Shown: positions 32,603-41,097, counted from the first letter of the stretch. The stretch: DNA of 64,000 nucleotides from Craurococcus roseus (GCF_039523795.1 NZ_BAAAFZ010000021.1:1-64000); one strand, 5' to 3'. A program made the numbers and translations. Notes: a model not told the origin generated them from the sequence alone.

Positions 32603-34192
32603 TCAGCCGCCGCCGGCCGCCTCGTCCCGGACCATGCGCCGGAGCGCCATGCGGTCGAGCTTCTGCGCGCCCGTCATGGGCAGCGCCTCCACGACGCGGA
32701 TGTCGTCCGGGACCTTGTAGCCGACCAGCCGCTCCGCGCAGTGCGCCGCGATCTCGGCTTCGGAGAGCGCCTCGTCCGCGCGCGGCACCACGTAGGCCAC
32801 CAGTCGCTCCCCGCCGGTGCGCGGGTCGGGCGCGCCCACCACGCCGGCCGCGGCGACCTTCGGGTGCGCGTAGATCGCTTCCTCGACCTCGCGCGGGAAG
32901 ACGTTGAAGCCCTTCACGAGCACCACGTCCTTCTTGCGGTCGGTGATGAACAGGAAGCCGTCGGCATCCAGGTGGCCGATGTCGCCGGTGTAAACGAAGC
33001 CGCCGCGGATGGCCTGCGCCGTTTCCTCCGGCCGGCCGCGGTAGCCCGCCATCATGTGCGGGCCGCGCACGCGCACCTCGCCGCGTTCGCCCAGCGGCAG
33101 GACCCGGGCGCCGGTCTCCAGGTCCACCACCTGCACCTCGTTGCAGGGGACGGCTTTGCCGACCGAGCCCGGGCGGACGCCGGTGAGGCCGTTGGTGCCG
33201 CTGATCGGCGCGATCTCCGTCATGCCGTAGCCTTCGTGGATTTCGCGCCCCGTCGCGCGACGCCAGCGCTCCAGCAATTCCACCGGCATGGGCGCGCCGC
33301 CGGCCGGGCAGACGCGCAGCGCGGACAGGTCGGCGCCGGCGAGGTTGGGCGCGGACAGCACGCCCGCGTAGATCGCCGGCGGCCCGCCGCCGAACACCGT
33401 CACGCGGTGCCCGGCCATCAGCTCCACGACGTGCTCCGGCTTGAAGCGCTCGGGGACCACCGTTTCGGCGCGGGCGGAAACCGGGCAGAGCACGCCTTGC
33501 AGGAAGCCGTAGATGTGGGTGAAGGGCGCGACGGGCAGCCACACCTCGCCGCTGGCGCGCGTCGGCCAGCAGTATTCCATGCAGCGCGTGGCGACCACCA
33601 AGCGCCCGTGCGTGTGCTCCACCGCCTTGGGGACGCCGGTGGTGCCGCCGCTGAACAGCAGCGCCGCGACGTCCCCCGGCTCCGCCGCGCGCCGGCCGAG
33701 CGGCGGCGCTTCCGGTTCGGCGGCGAGCTCCGCGACGGTCGTGTCGCGCCCCAGGCAGACCACCCCCGGGATGCCCAGCGATGCCGCCAACGCCAGCACC
33801 AGCTCGTGCGTCGCGGGCGAGCAGACCACGGCGCGCGGCGCGGCGTCGCGCAGCAGCGGTTCGAGCTGCGGTCCGGGATAGAGCGGGTTGAGCAGCGCGG
33901 GCGCCGCCAGGGCCTTCAACGCGGCGAAGAAGGCGACGCGGAACTCGATGGAGTTGGGCAGCAGCAGCGCCACCGCCTCGCCAGGCGCGGCGGCGGCCGC
34001 GAGGCGCCGGGCGAGTGCCGACGCGGCGCGGCCCTCCTCGCGGTAGGTGACGGACGCGCCGAGGTGCCGCAGCGACACCGTCCCCGGCGTGGTGGCGACG
34101 GCGTGGTCGAACATGGCGCAGAGCGTGGCGAAAGGCGGGCGCGGCTCGCCGGCGCCGTGGACGGGGAGGTCCACCGTCGCCGCCCCGCTCAC
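32603..34192 (-). CDS. Acyl-CoA synthetase (AMP-forming)
   Basis: 529-residue ANL-family ligase that activates an acid as its CoA ester. Motifs: phosphate loop LLFSGGTTGVPKAVEHTH, GYGMTEIAPISGT, YTGDIGHLDADGFLFITDRK with KDVVLVKGFNVFPREVEEAI, and the C-terminal catalytic Lys in MTGAQKLDRM. It resembles 4-coumarate/phenylpropanoid-type CoA ligases. It ends a leftward operon with a hydratase, a thioesterase and a dehydrogenase gene, overlapping the dehydrogenase by four bases, so an aromatic or carnitine-like acid is the expected substrate. Confidence 0.9.
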   Translation of the reverse strand: MSGAATVDLPVHGAGEPRPPFATLCAMFDHAVATTPGTVSLRHLGASVTYREEGRAASALARRLAAAAAPGEAVALLLPNSIEFRVAFFAALKALAAPALLNPLYPGPQLEPLLRDAAPRAVVCSPATHELVLALAASLGIPGVVCLGRDTTVAELAAEPEAPPLGRRAAEPGDVAALLFSGGTTGVPKAVEHTHGRLVVATRCMEYCWPTRASGEVWLPVAPFTHIYGFLQGVLCPVSARAETVVPERFKPEHVVELMAGHRVTVFGGGPPAIYAGVLSAPNLAGADLSALRVCPAGGAPMPVELLERWRRATGREIHEGYGMTEIAPISGTNGLTGVRPGSVGKAVPCNEVQVVDLETGARVLPLGERGEVRVRGPHMMAGYRGRPEETAQAIRGGFVYTGDIGHLDADGFLFITDRKKDVVLVKGFNVFPREVEEAIYAHPKVAAAGVVGAPDPRTGGERLVAYVVPRADEALSEAEIAAHCAERLVGYKVPDDIRVVEALPMTGAQKLDRMALRRMVRDEAAGGG

Positions 34193-35133
34193 CGCGGCGC
34201 CCCCTCCGCCTTTAGGCGCAGCAGGGCGAGCAGCGCCGCATCACGCCGCGCGACGACCCGCTCCCGCCCGCCATGCGTGGCCAATTCCTCCGCCACGCCG
34301 TCCGCGACCCTGCGGCCCAGTTCGGCGTCCACGGACACGGTGCCGAGATCTCGCCACATTTCTTCCGTCGCCTGCCAGAGTGGCTTGGCGAACAGCTCGC
34401 CGATGCCGCCCGTGCCGCCGGACAGGTGCAGGTTGAGGAACGGGCCGAGCAGCGCCCAGCGCAGCCCGGGGCCGTGCGCGATGGCGGCGTCCACGTCCTC
34501 CACGCTGGCGACGCCGGTTGCGACCAGGTGGAACGCCTCCTGCCACAGCGCCGCCTGCAAGCGGTTGGCGACGTGGCCGCGCACCTCCCGGCGGAGTTGG
34601 ATCGGGTGCTTGCCGAGCGCGCGGTAGAAGTCCATCGCCCGCCCAACCGCCTCGGCCGACGTTCCCCGCCCGCCGGCGACCTCCACCAGCGGGATCAGGT
34701 GCGGCGGGTTGAACGGGTGGCCGAGCACGACGCGTTCCGGATGGCGGGCGCAGGCGTCCTGGATCTCGCTCGCCGTGATGGTGGAGGAGCTGGTCGCCAG
34801 GATCGCGCCCGCCGGCGCCGCCTCGTCCAGCCGCCGGAACAGGTCGCGCTTGAGGGCCAGCCGCTCCGGCCCGTTCTCCTGCACGAACTGCGCGTCCGCG
34901 ACGGCCTCCTCGGGCGAGGCGGCGAAGCGCAGCCGGCCGCGTGACGCGCCGGGGGCCAGGCCCATCGCCTCCATCGCCGGCCACTGCGTTTCCACCGCGC
35001 GGCGCAGCGCGGCGTCGGCGCCCGGCGCCGGGTCCGCCGCCACTACGTCGAGGCCGCGGGCGAGAAAGACCGTGGCCCAACTGGCGCCGATGACGCCGGT
35101 GGCGACGACGGCGACCCGTTGGACGTCCATCAC
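34189..35133 (-). CDS. 3-hydroxyacyl-CoA / carnitine 3-dehydrogenase-like protein
   Basis: 314 residues. NAD-binding Rossmann start VAVVATGVIGASWATVFLAR, then PERLALKRDLFRRLDEAAPA, TSSSTITASEI, the catalytic HPFNPPHLIPLVEVAGGRGT, and the helical C-terminal domain (ANRLQAALWQEAFHLVATGV, HGPGLRWALLGPF). It looks most like L-carnitine dehydrogenase and lambda-crystallin-type enzymes. In the dinucleotide motif the first Gly of GxGxxG is Ala11 (ATGVIG). It overlaps both neighbours by four bases, so the operon is tightly coupled. Confidence 0.85.
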   Translation of the reverse strand: MMDVQRVAVVATGVIGASWATVFLARGLDVVAADPAPGADAALRRAVETQWPAMEAMGLAPGASRGRLRFAASPEEAVADAQFVQENGPERLALKRDLFRRLDEAAPAGAILATSSSTITASEIQDACARHPERVVLGHPFNPPHLIPLVEVAGGRGTSAEAVGRAMDFYRALGKHPIQLRREVRGHVANRLQAALWQEAFHLVATGVASVEDVDAAIAHGPGLRWALLGPFLNLHLSGGTGGIGELFAKPLWQATEEMWRDLGTVSVDAELGRRVADGVAEELATHGGRERVVARRDAALLALLRLKAEGAPR

Positions 35134-35567
35134 GGCGTCCCCGGCGGGTCGCGGAAGCGCGCGATCAGGTCCTCGGGGACGGGCAGCGCCTTGATGCCGT
35201 CCGGGTTGTCGGGGTGCCGGCCGACCCAGACCCGCGTTTCGAAGCCCTCGACGGCCAGCGTGCCGTCGTCACGCAGCAGGCGGTGCCGGACGTCGAAGCT
35301 GGCGCGGCGGAACTCCGTGACGGTGCTCTCGATCGCCACTTCGTCGCCGAAGGCGCAGGGCACGCGGAACGTCGCCCGCGTGTCCACCATCGGGAAGCCC
35401 ACCACGTCGTAATGGCGCAGCATCTGCTTCTTGGTGCCGCCGAAGGCGCGGCCGAACAGCGCACCCGTGGAGGCGTCGAACATGGCGAAGTAGCGCGGGT
35501 AGAAGACGATGCCGGCGGGGTCGCAGTCGCCCCATTCGATGGTCAGGCGGCGCGTGTTGACGAGCAT
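35130..35567 (-). CDS. 4-hydroxybenzoyl-CoA-thioesterase-like protein
   Basis: 145-residue hot-dog-fold thioesterase. The motif EWGDCDPAGIVFYPRYFAMF with catalytic Asp16 is almost that of the Pseudomonas 4-hydroxybenzoyl-CoA thioesterase; RHRLLRDDGTLAVEGFETRV follows. It lies between the hydratase and dehydrogenase genes, with a four-base overlap with the dehydrogenase. It hydrolyses an acyl-CoA; an aroyl-CoA or 3-oxoacyl-CoA substrate is inferred from its neighbours. Confidence 0.85.
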   Translation of the reverse strand: MLVNTRRLTIEWGDCDPAGIVFYPRYFAMFDASTGALFGRAFGGTKKQMLRHYDVVGFPMVDTRATFRVPCAFGDEVAIESTVTEFRRASFDVRHRLLRDDGTLAVEGFETRVWVGRHPDNPDGIKALPVPEDLIARFRDPPGTP

Positions 35568-35576
35568 GGTGGCGCG

Positions 35577-36365
35577 TCACCCCTCGGACGGGTTGGAGAC
35601 CTTGGCGCCGCGCTTGGCCACGAAGTCGGCGAGGCGCGCGGCGGCCTCCGGCCCGGTCTGCGCGAAGGCGGCCATCATGCTCTCGACGAAAAGGCCGTCG
35701 TCCTCGCCCATGTCCTGGATGCGCGGCAGGGCTTGCAGCACGCCGAGCACGGTGAGCGGAGCCATGTCCGCGACCTTGGCCGCCAGCTCGCCCGCCTTCT
35801 CCCGCGCCCCGCCCTCGGGCACGAGGTACTGCGCGAGGCCCGCGCGCTCGGCCGCTGCTGCGTCCAGCACGCGGCCGGTGAGCATCATGTCCATCATGCG
35901 CGGCGCCCCGATCAGCCGCGCCACGTGGACGGACGCGCCGCCGCCCACGTAGATGCCGCGCGAGCCCTCCGGCAGCGCGAAGAAGGCCGTGGCGTCGGCC
36001 ACCCGCAGGTGGCACGCGGCGGCCAATTCCAGCCCGCCGCCCACCGTGGCGCCGTGCAGCGCCGCTATCGCCGGGATGCGGCCGCGGCGGAGGACGGAGA
36101 ACGTCGCGTGCCAGGCGCGGGAATGGTGGAACACCTCCGCCGGCTCGCGGGTGCGGTGCTCGGACAGGTCGAGGCCGGCGCAGAAGCATGGGCCGTGGCC
36201 GAACACCACCAGAGCCCGCGCCTCCTCCTGCGCGCGCCGCGCGGCGGCGGCGAGGTCCGACAGCAGGGCGTCGTTGATGGCGTTGCGCTTGCGCGGCCGG
36301 TCCAGGCCGACCCAGGCCACGCGGTCGCGCAGCTCGTAGGTGACGGTGCCGTCGCCGGAGTCCAT
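35577..36365 (-). CDS. Enoyl-CoA hydratase/isomerase
   Basis: 262-residue crotonase-fold enzyme. The oxyanion-hole segments CFCAGLDLSEH and ALHGATVGGGLELAAACHLR and the catalytic FALPEGSRGIYVGGG are present. It adds water to an enoyl-CoA, or acts on a related CoA ester. The ATG at 36365 has GGGAGGAGG upstream. It is the first gene of the leftward operon and faces a divergent TctC gene across a 115-base control region with repeats. Confidence 0.88.
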   Translation of the reverse strand: MDSGDGTVTYELRDRVAWVGLDRPRKRNAINDALLSDLAAAARRAQEEARALVVFGHGPCFCAGLDLSEHRTREPAEVFHHSRAWHATFSVLRRGRIPAIAALHGATVGGGLELAAACHLRVADATAFFALPEGSRGIYVGGGASVHVARLIGAPRMMDMMLTGRVLDAAAAERAGLAQYLVPEGGAREKAGELAAKVADMAPLTVLGVLQALPRIQDMGEDDGLFVESMMAAFAQTGPEAAARLADFVAKRGAKVSNPSEG

Positions 36366-36379
36366 GCCGCCCCTCCTCC

Positions 36380-36470
36380 CGGACAAGGCTTGCCCGCCCC
36401 GCCCAAGCCGCACAATGATGCAGCGGACAAGGCACGCAAGGGCCGGCCGTCCCGCCGCGGGGCGGGCAAG
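36380..36470. promoter_or_regulatory. Divergent control region with inverted and direct repeats
   Basis: The 115 bases between divergent hydratase and TctC genes contain a perfect 13-base inverted repeat (CTTGCCCGCCCCG at 36389-36401 and its complement at 36458-36470) and a 10-base direct repeat CGGACAAGGC (36380-36389 and 36424-36433). They look like operator sites for a regulator of both operons. No regulator gene is adjacent. Confidence 0.45.
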
Positions 36471-36480
36471 GGAGGGCAGC

Positions 36481-37485
36481 ATGGGCACGGACAAGGCCAA
36501 GCGCCGCACGGTGCTCGCGGCCCTCGCGGGCGGCGGCTTGCTCGGCGGGCACGGCCGCGCCGCGGCGCAGCAACAGCAGCCGACGCTTGACCGGCTCGCC
36601 CGCACCGTCATCGGCTTCCCGCCCGGCGGTTCATCCGACACGGTCGCCCGGATCTACGCCGAGCGTCTGCGGGGCGTCTACGCGCCGCAGGTCGTGGTGG
36701 AGAACCGCGCCGGCGCCACGGGGCGCCTCGCCCTGGAGGCGGTGAAGGCCGCGCGGCCGGACGGCACGACGCTTGTGCAGACACCGGCCAGCATGCTGAC
36801 GGTCTACCCGCACCTTTACCCGCGGACGCTGCGCTACGACGCGCTGGCCGACTTCATCCCGGTCACGCCGGTCTGCACCTTCCCCTTCGCGGTCGCCGTC
36901 CGGCCGGACCACCCGGCGAAGACCTTCCCCGAATTCATCGCCTGGGCGAAGCGCCAGGGGAGCGCCGTGCCCTTCGCCAGCCCGGCGGCGGGCGCCGTGC
37001 CGCACTTCGTCGGCGTGCAGATGGCCAAGGCGCTCGGCCTCCAGCTCACCCACGTCCCTTACCGCGGCGGCGCCCCGGCGATCCAGGCGCTGCTCGGCGG
37101 CGAGATCCCGATGGTGCTGGTGGTGGCGGGCGAGGTGGCGGAGTTCCACCGCTCCGGCCAGGTCCGCATCATCGCCGTCTCCTCGCCGGAGCGGATGCCG
37201 CGGCTGCCTGAGCTGCCCACCTTCGCCGAACTCGGGCAGCCCGACCTCACCGCCGAGGAATGGTTCGGCGTGCTGCTGCCGGCGCAGACCCCGGAGCCGA
37301 TCGTGGAAGGGCTGCACCGCGCCATCGCCGCCGCCGCCGCCACGCCCGAGTTGCAGGAGGCGCTGGCGCGGCTGGAATACAGGACCGCGATGATGTCCCC
37401 GCGCGACTTCGCCGCGCGCATCCGCGCGGAGCGCGAACGTTGGGGGCCGATCGTGCAGGAGTCCGGGTTCAAGGCGGAGGACTGA
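36481..37485 (+). CDS. Tripartite tricarboxylate transporter binding protein (TctC/Bug)
   Basis: 334 residues with a Tat-like signal (MGTDKAKRRTVLAALAGGGL). Bug motifs: VIGFPPGGSSDTVARIYAER, PQVVVENRAGATGRLALEAV, GAVPHFVGVQMAKALGLQLT and TPEPIVEGLHRAIAAAAATP. GGGAGG precedes the ATG. It leads a rightward operon with the BKACE and DUF3237 genes and probably collects the acid that the divergent operon activates. Confidence 0.9.
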   Translation: MGTDKAKRRTVLAALAGGGLLGGHGRAAAQQQQPTLDRLARTVIGFPPGGSSDTVARIYAERLRGVYAPQVVVENRAGATGRLALEAVKAARPDGTTLVQTPASMLTVYPHLYPRTLRYDALADFIPVTPVCTFPFAVAVRPDHPAKTFPEFIAWAKRQGSAVPFASPAAGAVPHFVGVQMAKALGLQLTHVPYRGGAPAIQALLGGEIPMVLVVAGEVAEFHRSGQVRIIAVSSPERMPRLPELPTFAELGQPDLTAEEWFGVLLPAQTPEPIVEGLHRAIAAAAATPELQEALARLEYRTAMMSPRDFAARIRAERERWGPIVQESGFKAED

Positions 37486-37527
37486 CGGTCCCGCCGGCCC
37501 GGCGCGCACCGTGACGAGGAGAGCAGC

Positions 37528-38424
37528 ATGGCATCGAGCGGCAAGGTCATCGTGACGGTGGCGCCCACCGGCGGCATGGCGTCCAAGCAGGCGAATCCCA
37601 ACCTGCCGACGCAGCCGGAGGAGATCGCCGAATCCGTCCACAAGTCGTTCAAGGAAGGCGCGGCCGTCGCGGCCCTGCACGCCCGCCGGCCCGACGACCA
37701 AGCGACCTGCAACGCCGGCATCTACCGGGACACCAACCGCCGCATCCGCGAGCGCTGCGACATCGTCCTCAACAACTCCACCGGCGGCGGCTCCTCCGGG
37801 GACATGCTGTTGCCGCGGCCGGACGGCATGTTCGAGAACAACTTCGAGGAGCGGCTGAAGGGGTTGGACGCCGGCGCCGAGATGGCCACGCTCGACGGCT
37901 TCACCGCCGTGGACACCTTCGGGGACAAGGAGATCCTCGTCATCACCACCCCCTCGCGCTGCGAGACGATGGCGAAGCGCTTCCAGGAGCGCGGCATCAA
38001 GCCGGAGTGGGAGGTGTTCAACCCGGCGCACATCCTCCAGGACGTCACGCGCCTGATCCAGAAGGGCTACGACAAGCCGCCGTACTTCATCAACATGGTG
38101 CTGGGCACCGACCGCAACTTCCAGGGCGGGATGCCCTACAGCCACGAGCTACTGGCCTCCATGGTCCGGATGCTGCCGCCGCAGTCGGTGTGGTGCCTCT
38201 CCGCCATCGGCCCGGCGCAACTGCCGGGGACGACGCAAGCGCTGCTGATGGGCGGTCACATCCGCGTCGGGCTGGAGGACAACAACTACTACGGCCGCGG
38301 CGTGCTGGCGACGAACGAGATGCTGGTGGCGCGCTCCGTCCGCATCATGAAGGAGCTGAACCTGGAGCCGGCCTCGCCCGGCGAGGCGCGGGAGATGCTC
38401 GGGCTGAAACCGCTGAGCCGCTGA
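37528..38424 (+). CDS. BKACE-family beta-keto acid cleavage enzyme (divergent)
   Basis: 298-residue TIM-barrel protein of the former DUF849. The family reaction condenses a beta-keto acid with acetyl-CoA to give acetoacetate and a new CoA ester. Segments: KVIVTVAPTGGMASKQ, LNNSTGGGSSGDML, KPPYFINMVLGT, WCLSAIGPAQLPGTTQALLM and GGHIRVGLEDNNYYGRG. The usual metal motif HxHxRD is AxHARR (Ala49, His51, Arg54), so the first metal-binding His and the Asp are missing; the GLEDN glutamate is kept. AGGAGAG precedes the ATG. The substrate is unknown; see findings for a proposed pathway. Confidence 0.85.
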   Translation: MASSGKVIVTVAPTGGMASKQANPNLPTQPEEIAESVHKSFKEGAAVAALHARRPDDQATCNAGIYRDTNRRIRERCDIVLNNSTGGGSSGDMLLPRPDGMFENNFEERLKGLDAGAEMATLDGFTAVDTFGDKEILVITTPSRCETMAKRFQERGIKPEWEVFNPAHILQDVTRLIQKGYDKPPYFINMVLGTDRNFQGGMPYSHELLASMVRMLPPQSVWCLSAIGPAQLPGTTQALLMGGHIRVGLEDNNYYGRGVLATNEMLVARSVRIMKELNLEPASPGEAREMLGLKPLSR

Positions 38425-38432
38425 GGCGCGGC

Positions 38433-38894
38433 ATGGCGGAGGACCCGCCCCGGCTCGACTTCGTCGGCACCGTCGAGGCGGAGGTCGCCGCGCCCCTCGT
38501 CATTGGCGCGGGCGCGACCGGGGAGCGGCGCGTCGTGCCGATCCTGGGCGGCCGTATGTCGGGGCCCAAGCTGGAAGGGGAAATCCTGCCGGGCGGCGCG
38601 GACTTCCAACTCATCCGCCCGGACGGCGTCGCGGAGATCGAGGCGCGCTACACGCTCCGCCTCTCGGACGGCGTGCTCGTCTACGTGGTCAACCGCGGCC
38701 TGCGCCATGCCGCGCCGGAGGACATGGCGCGGCTCTTGCGCGGCGAGCCGGTGCCGCCGGAGCGCGTGTACTTCCGCACCGCCCCGGCTTTCGAGACCGC
38801 TTCGCCGGCACACGCTTGGCTGCAGCGCGGCCTGTTCGTCGGCTTCGGGGAGCGCCGGCCGGCGTCGGTGCTCGTGCGCGTCTTCGCCGTTTGA
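38433..38894 (+). CDS. DUF3237 family protein
   Basis: 153 residues. It has the DUF3237 pattern: VEAEVAAPLVIGAGATGERR, ILGGRMSGPKLEGEILPGGA, YTLRLSDGVLVYVVNRGLRH, then VYFRTAPAFETASPAHAWLQ and FVGFGERRPASVLVRVF. The family forms a small beta barrel and is often found beside TctC and catabolic genes; no activity is established. The ATG is eight bases after the BKACE stop, so it is in the same operon. Confidence 0.88.
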   Translation: MAEDPPRLDFVGTVEAEVAAPLVIGAGATGERRVVPILGGRMSGPKLEGEILPGGADFQLIRPDGVAEIEARYTLRLSDGVLVYVVNRGLRHAAPEDMARLLRGEPVPPERVYFRTAPAFETASPAHAWLQRGLFVGFGERRPASVLVRVFAV

Positions 38895-38897
38895 CGC

Positions 38898-39881
38898 TTA
38901 CTCGATTGCCTTGAACCCGGTGCTGCGCACCACCTCGGCCCAGCGCGCCGTCTCGTCGCGCATCAGGTTTGCGAAGGCGGCGCGGCCGTGGCCGGCGACG
39001 CGGAAGCCCGCCTCCTGCATCTTCGCCCGCACCGGGGCGGCGGAAAGGGCGCGGAGCACGGCCGCTTCGAGGTCGGCCAGGACCGGCCCGGGCGTCGCCG
39101 CCGGCGCGACGAGGCCGAACCAGGCGCTGAACGCGAGCGAGAGCCGGCCGAGTTCGCCGACCGTCGGGACCTCCGGCAACAAGCTCGACCGGGCGGGCCC
39201 GGTGGTGGCGAGCGCCTTCAGCTTGCCCGCCCTGACATGCGGCGCCACCAGCGCGACGGTGCCGAACATGCCCTGGACGTCGCCGTTCAGCACCGCGGTC
39301 ATGGCGTCGCCCGTCGTCCGGAAGTGGGCCGGCTCGGCCTTTAGCCCGGCTTCCCTGGCGAGGATGGCGGCGCCGAAATGCCCGGGCGTCCCGGCGCCGA
39401 AGGTGCCCATGAACACCGGGCCCTGCGCTTTCGCCCAAGCCAGGTAACCGGCGAAGTCGGCCGCCTGGACCGCGGCGGGCACGACAAACGCGAAGTCGAT
39501 CGACGCCACCTCGGTTATCGCGGCGAAGTCGCGGGCGGGATCGTAGGGGAGGCGCGCGTAGGTGCTGGGCGCCATGGCGAGTTGCCCGACCTCGCCGAGC
39601 AGCAGCGTGTAACCGTCCGGCGCCGCGGCCTTCGCAACCTCCTGCGCTGCGATCGCGCCCGCGGCGCCCGGCTTGTTGTCGACCACGACGCCGGCGGGCC
39701 AAGCCTCGCGCAGCCCTTCGGCGAGGAGGCGCGCGATGACGTCCGGTCCGCTGCCCGGCGGGAAGCCCAGCACGATCCGGACCGCCCGGTCGGGAAAGGC
39801 GGCGATGGCGACCGACCAGGGCAGCAGGAGCGCGGCGCCCGCTACGGCGGCGCCGCGGCGCGTGATCGGGCGGAACCTCAT
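38898..39881 (-). CDS. Tripartite tricarboxylate transporter binding protein (TctC/Bug)
   Basis: 327 residues. Signal MRFRPITRRGAAVAGAALLL cut near AIAA; motifs RIVLGFPPGSGPDVIARLLA, VVDNKPGAAGAIAAQEVAKA, GTFGAGTPGHFGAAILAREA and SSLLPEVPTVGELG. Convergent with the DUF3237 gene, three bases apart. The ligand is unknown. It appears intact. Confidence 0.9.
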   Translation of the reverse strand: MRFRPITRRGAAVAGAALLLPWSVAIAAFPDRAVRIVLGFPPGSGPDVIARLLAEGLREAWPAGVVVDNKPGAAGAIAAQEVAKAAAPDGYTLLLGEVGQLAMAPSTYARLPYDPARDFAAITEVASIDFAFVVPAAVQAADFAGYLAWAKAQGPVFMGTFGAGTPGHFGAAILAREAGLKAEPAHFRTTGDAMTAVLNGDVQGMFGTVALVAPHVRAGKLKALATTGPARSSLLPEVPTVGELGRLSLAFSAWFGLVAPAATPGPVLADLEAAVLRALSAAPVRAKMQEAGFRVAGHGRAAFANLMRDETARWAEVVRSTGFKAIE

Positions 39882-40464
39882 GGACCGAACTCCCCAGAGC
39901 CTTCTGGCACGCCTCGGCCGCCGCTTGCGAACGGCCCGCGTGGTGGAAGCCGGAGTATGTCGTCGCACCGCGCCCCGGAGAGGCGGCGCGTTTTCACGTC
40001 CGATTGTGCGAGCCGGAGTCTTCCTCGGTGCAGGGCGCAGTCCCCGTCCGCTACCCGGCGGGACGTCGCGGTGCTGGTGGGACGGGAGGCGGCCGCGTAA
40101 CGTCGCCCCCCCGGGGCGCGGAGGCGCCGACGCCAAGCCGGCTAGGGCGAGTACCCACCGGTCCGGCCGCGATGGCCGCCACGCCTGTGGGCGCCCTATC
40201 AACCACCTGCCCCGAGAACGGAAGGGGTGTGCACGAGGGCATTCCGGACGGCAACGGCGGTAGCCGCGGCTTCTACGGCGCTTGGAACCTCGCGCCGGGC
40301 CCGGTGCGATTCTTGGAGATGGCCGGACGTATTCGGCAGAGTTTCACCACCGCCGCGCGAACGACGGCTAAAGCTTTCGCGGCGGTATAGTTTTACTGTA
40401 TACAGACGCCCATGCATTCTCTACCCACAGGCGAGAGGCTAGTGCGCCTACATCGATCGGAACG
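39882..40464 (+). other. Long non-coding interval upstream of the unknown gene at 40465
   Basis: 583 bases with no recognised gene. The plus-strand frame 40004-40390 is open and ends in VRFLEMAGRIRQSFTTAART, which could be a gene remnant but has no recognisable fold or ribosome binding site. Near the end the sequence becomes less GC-rich (about 40380-40405) around a palindrome that probably marks a promoter. Confidence 0.4.
40396..40405. promoter_or_regulatory. Palindromic operator-like site CTGTATACAG
   Basis: A perfect 10-base palindrome in an unusually A/T-rich patch (GTATAG and TTTTAC just before it), 60 bases upstream of the gene at 40465. It resembles an operator overlapping a promoter; the regulator is unknown. 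Confidence 0.4.
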
Positions 40465-41097
40465 GTGTTCAGTCTGATGCCGATGTTCGGTTTGACGCCC
40501 ACCGAAACGGGCCAAGACAGCGCGGACTGGTCGGGGAGCACCCACCGCGGCCCGTGCCGGGTGGTCGCCGCCGACGAGCGGCGGGCTCGCCTCTTCGCGG
40601 CCAACGTTTTCACCGACCGCGCCGCGACGCGGACGCCGGCCGGGCTGCTGCCCGCCTCGCCCTGGATGCGGCGCGGCTTGGTGGCGGCCGCCCGGATCGT
40701 CGGCTCGGCGGACAACCTGAAAGCCGACGGCACCGTCATGGTGCCCTCCGATCCGGGCGACCCGGGCGGGTCCTACCGGGTGGTCGGGACGGGGCGGATG
40801 GTCTTGGCCGGACCGTTGCAGATCCGCCACGCCAACGCCATCCGCATCACCATGCCCGAGGAGCGGCCGGCGACGGCCAACCTCAGCGTCCCGGCCTTGC
40901 GCACGGAGGTCGAGCGGCTGCGTCAGGACTGCGCCGAGGCCTACCAAGTCATCGGCTCGCTGGCCGACCGGGCGGGCCTCCTCCAATACCCGGCGGTCGT
41001 GAAGGCGCTGGAGAACCTGGACGCCGCCACCCGCGGCGACCCCCGGCCCCACGCGGACCTCCTGCCGATCTTCCTGCCGGACAACGAGAACCACTGA
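40465..41097 (+). CDS. Hypothetical protein, function unknown
   Basis: Up to 210 residues from GTG 40465; ATGs at 40477 and 40483 are alternatives, and no good ribosome binding site decides between them. I do not recognise a family. Visible: a beta-rich middle (GSYRVVGTGRMVLAGPLQIR), a helix VPALRTEVERLRQDCAEAYQ with coiled-coil tendency, and LLQYPAVVKALENLDAATRG; no signal or transmembrane segment. A hairpin follows the stop. It is alone between a TctC gene and the P450 operon. Confidence 0.65.
   Translation: MFSLMPMFGLTPTETGQDSADWSGSTHRGPCRVVAADERRARLFAANVFTDRAATRTPAGLLPASPWMRRGLVAAARIVGSADNLKADGTVMVPSDPGDPGGSYRVVGTGRMVLAGPLQIRHANAIRITMPEERPATANLSVPALRTEVERLRQDCAEAYQVIGSLADRAGLLQYPAVVKALENLDAATRGDPRPHADLLPIFLPDNENH

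Noticed and set aside
40004..40390. 128-residue plus-strand ORF as a gene
   Set aside because: No binding site, no recognised motif, Arg/Pro-rich composition; kept only as a possible remnant.
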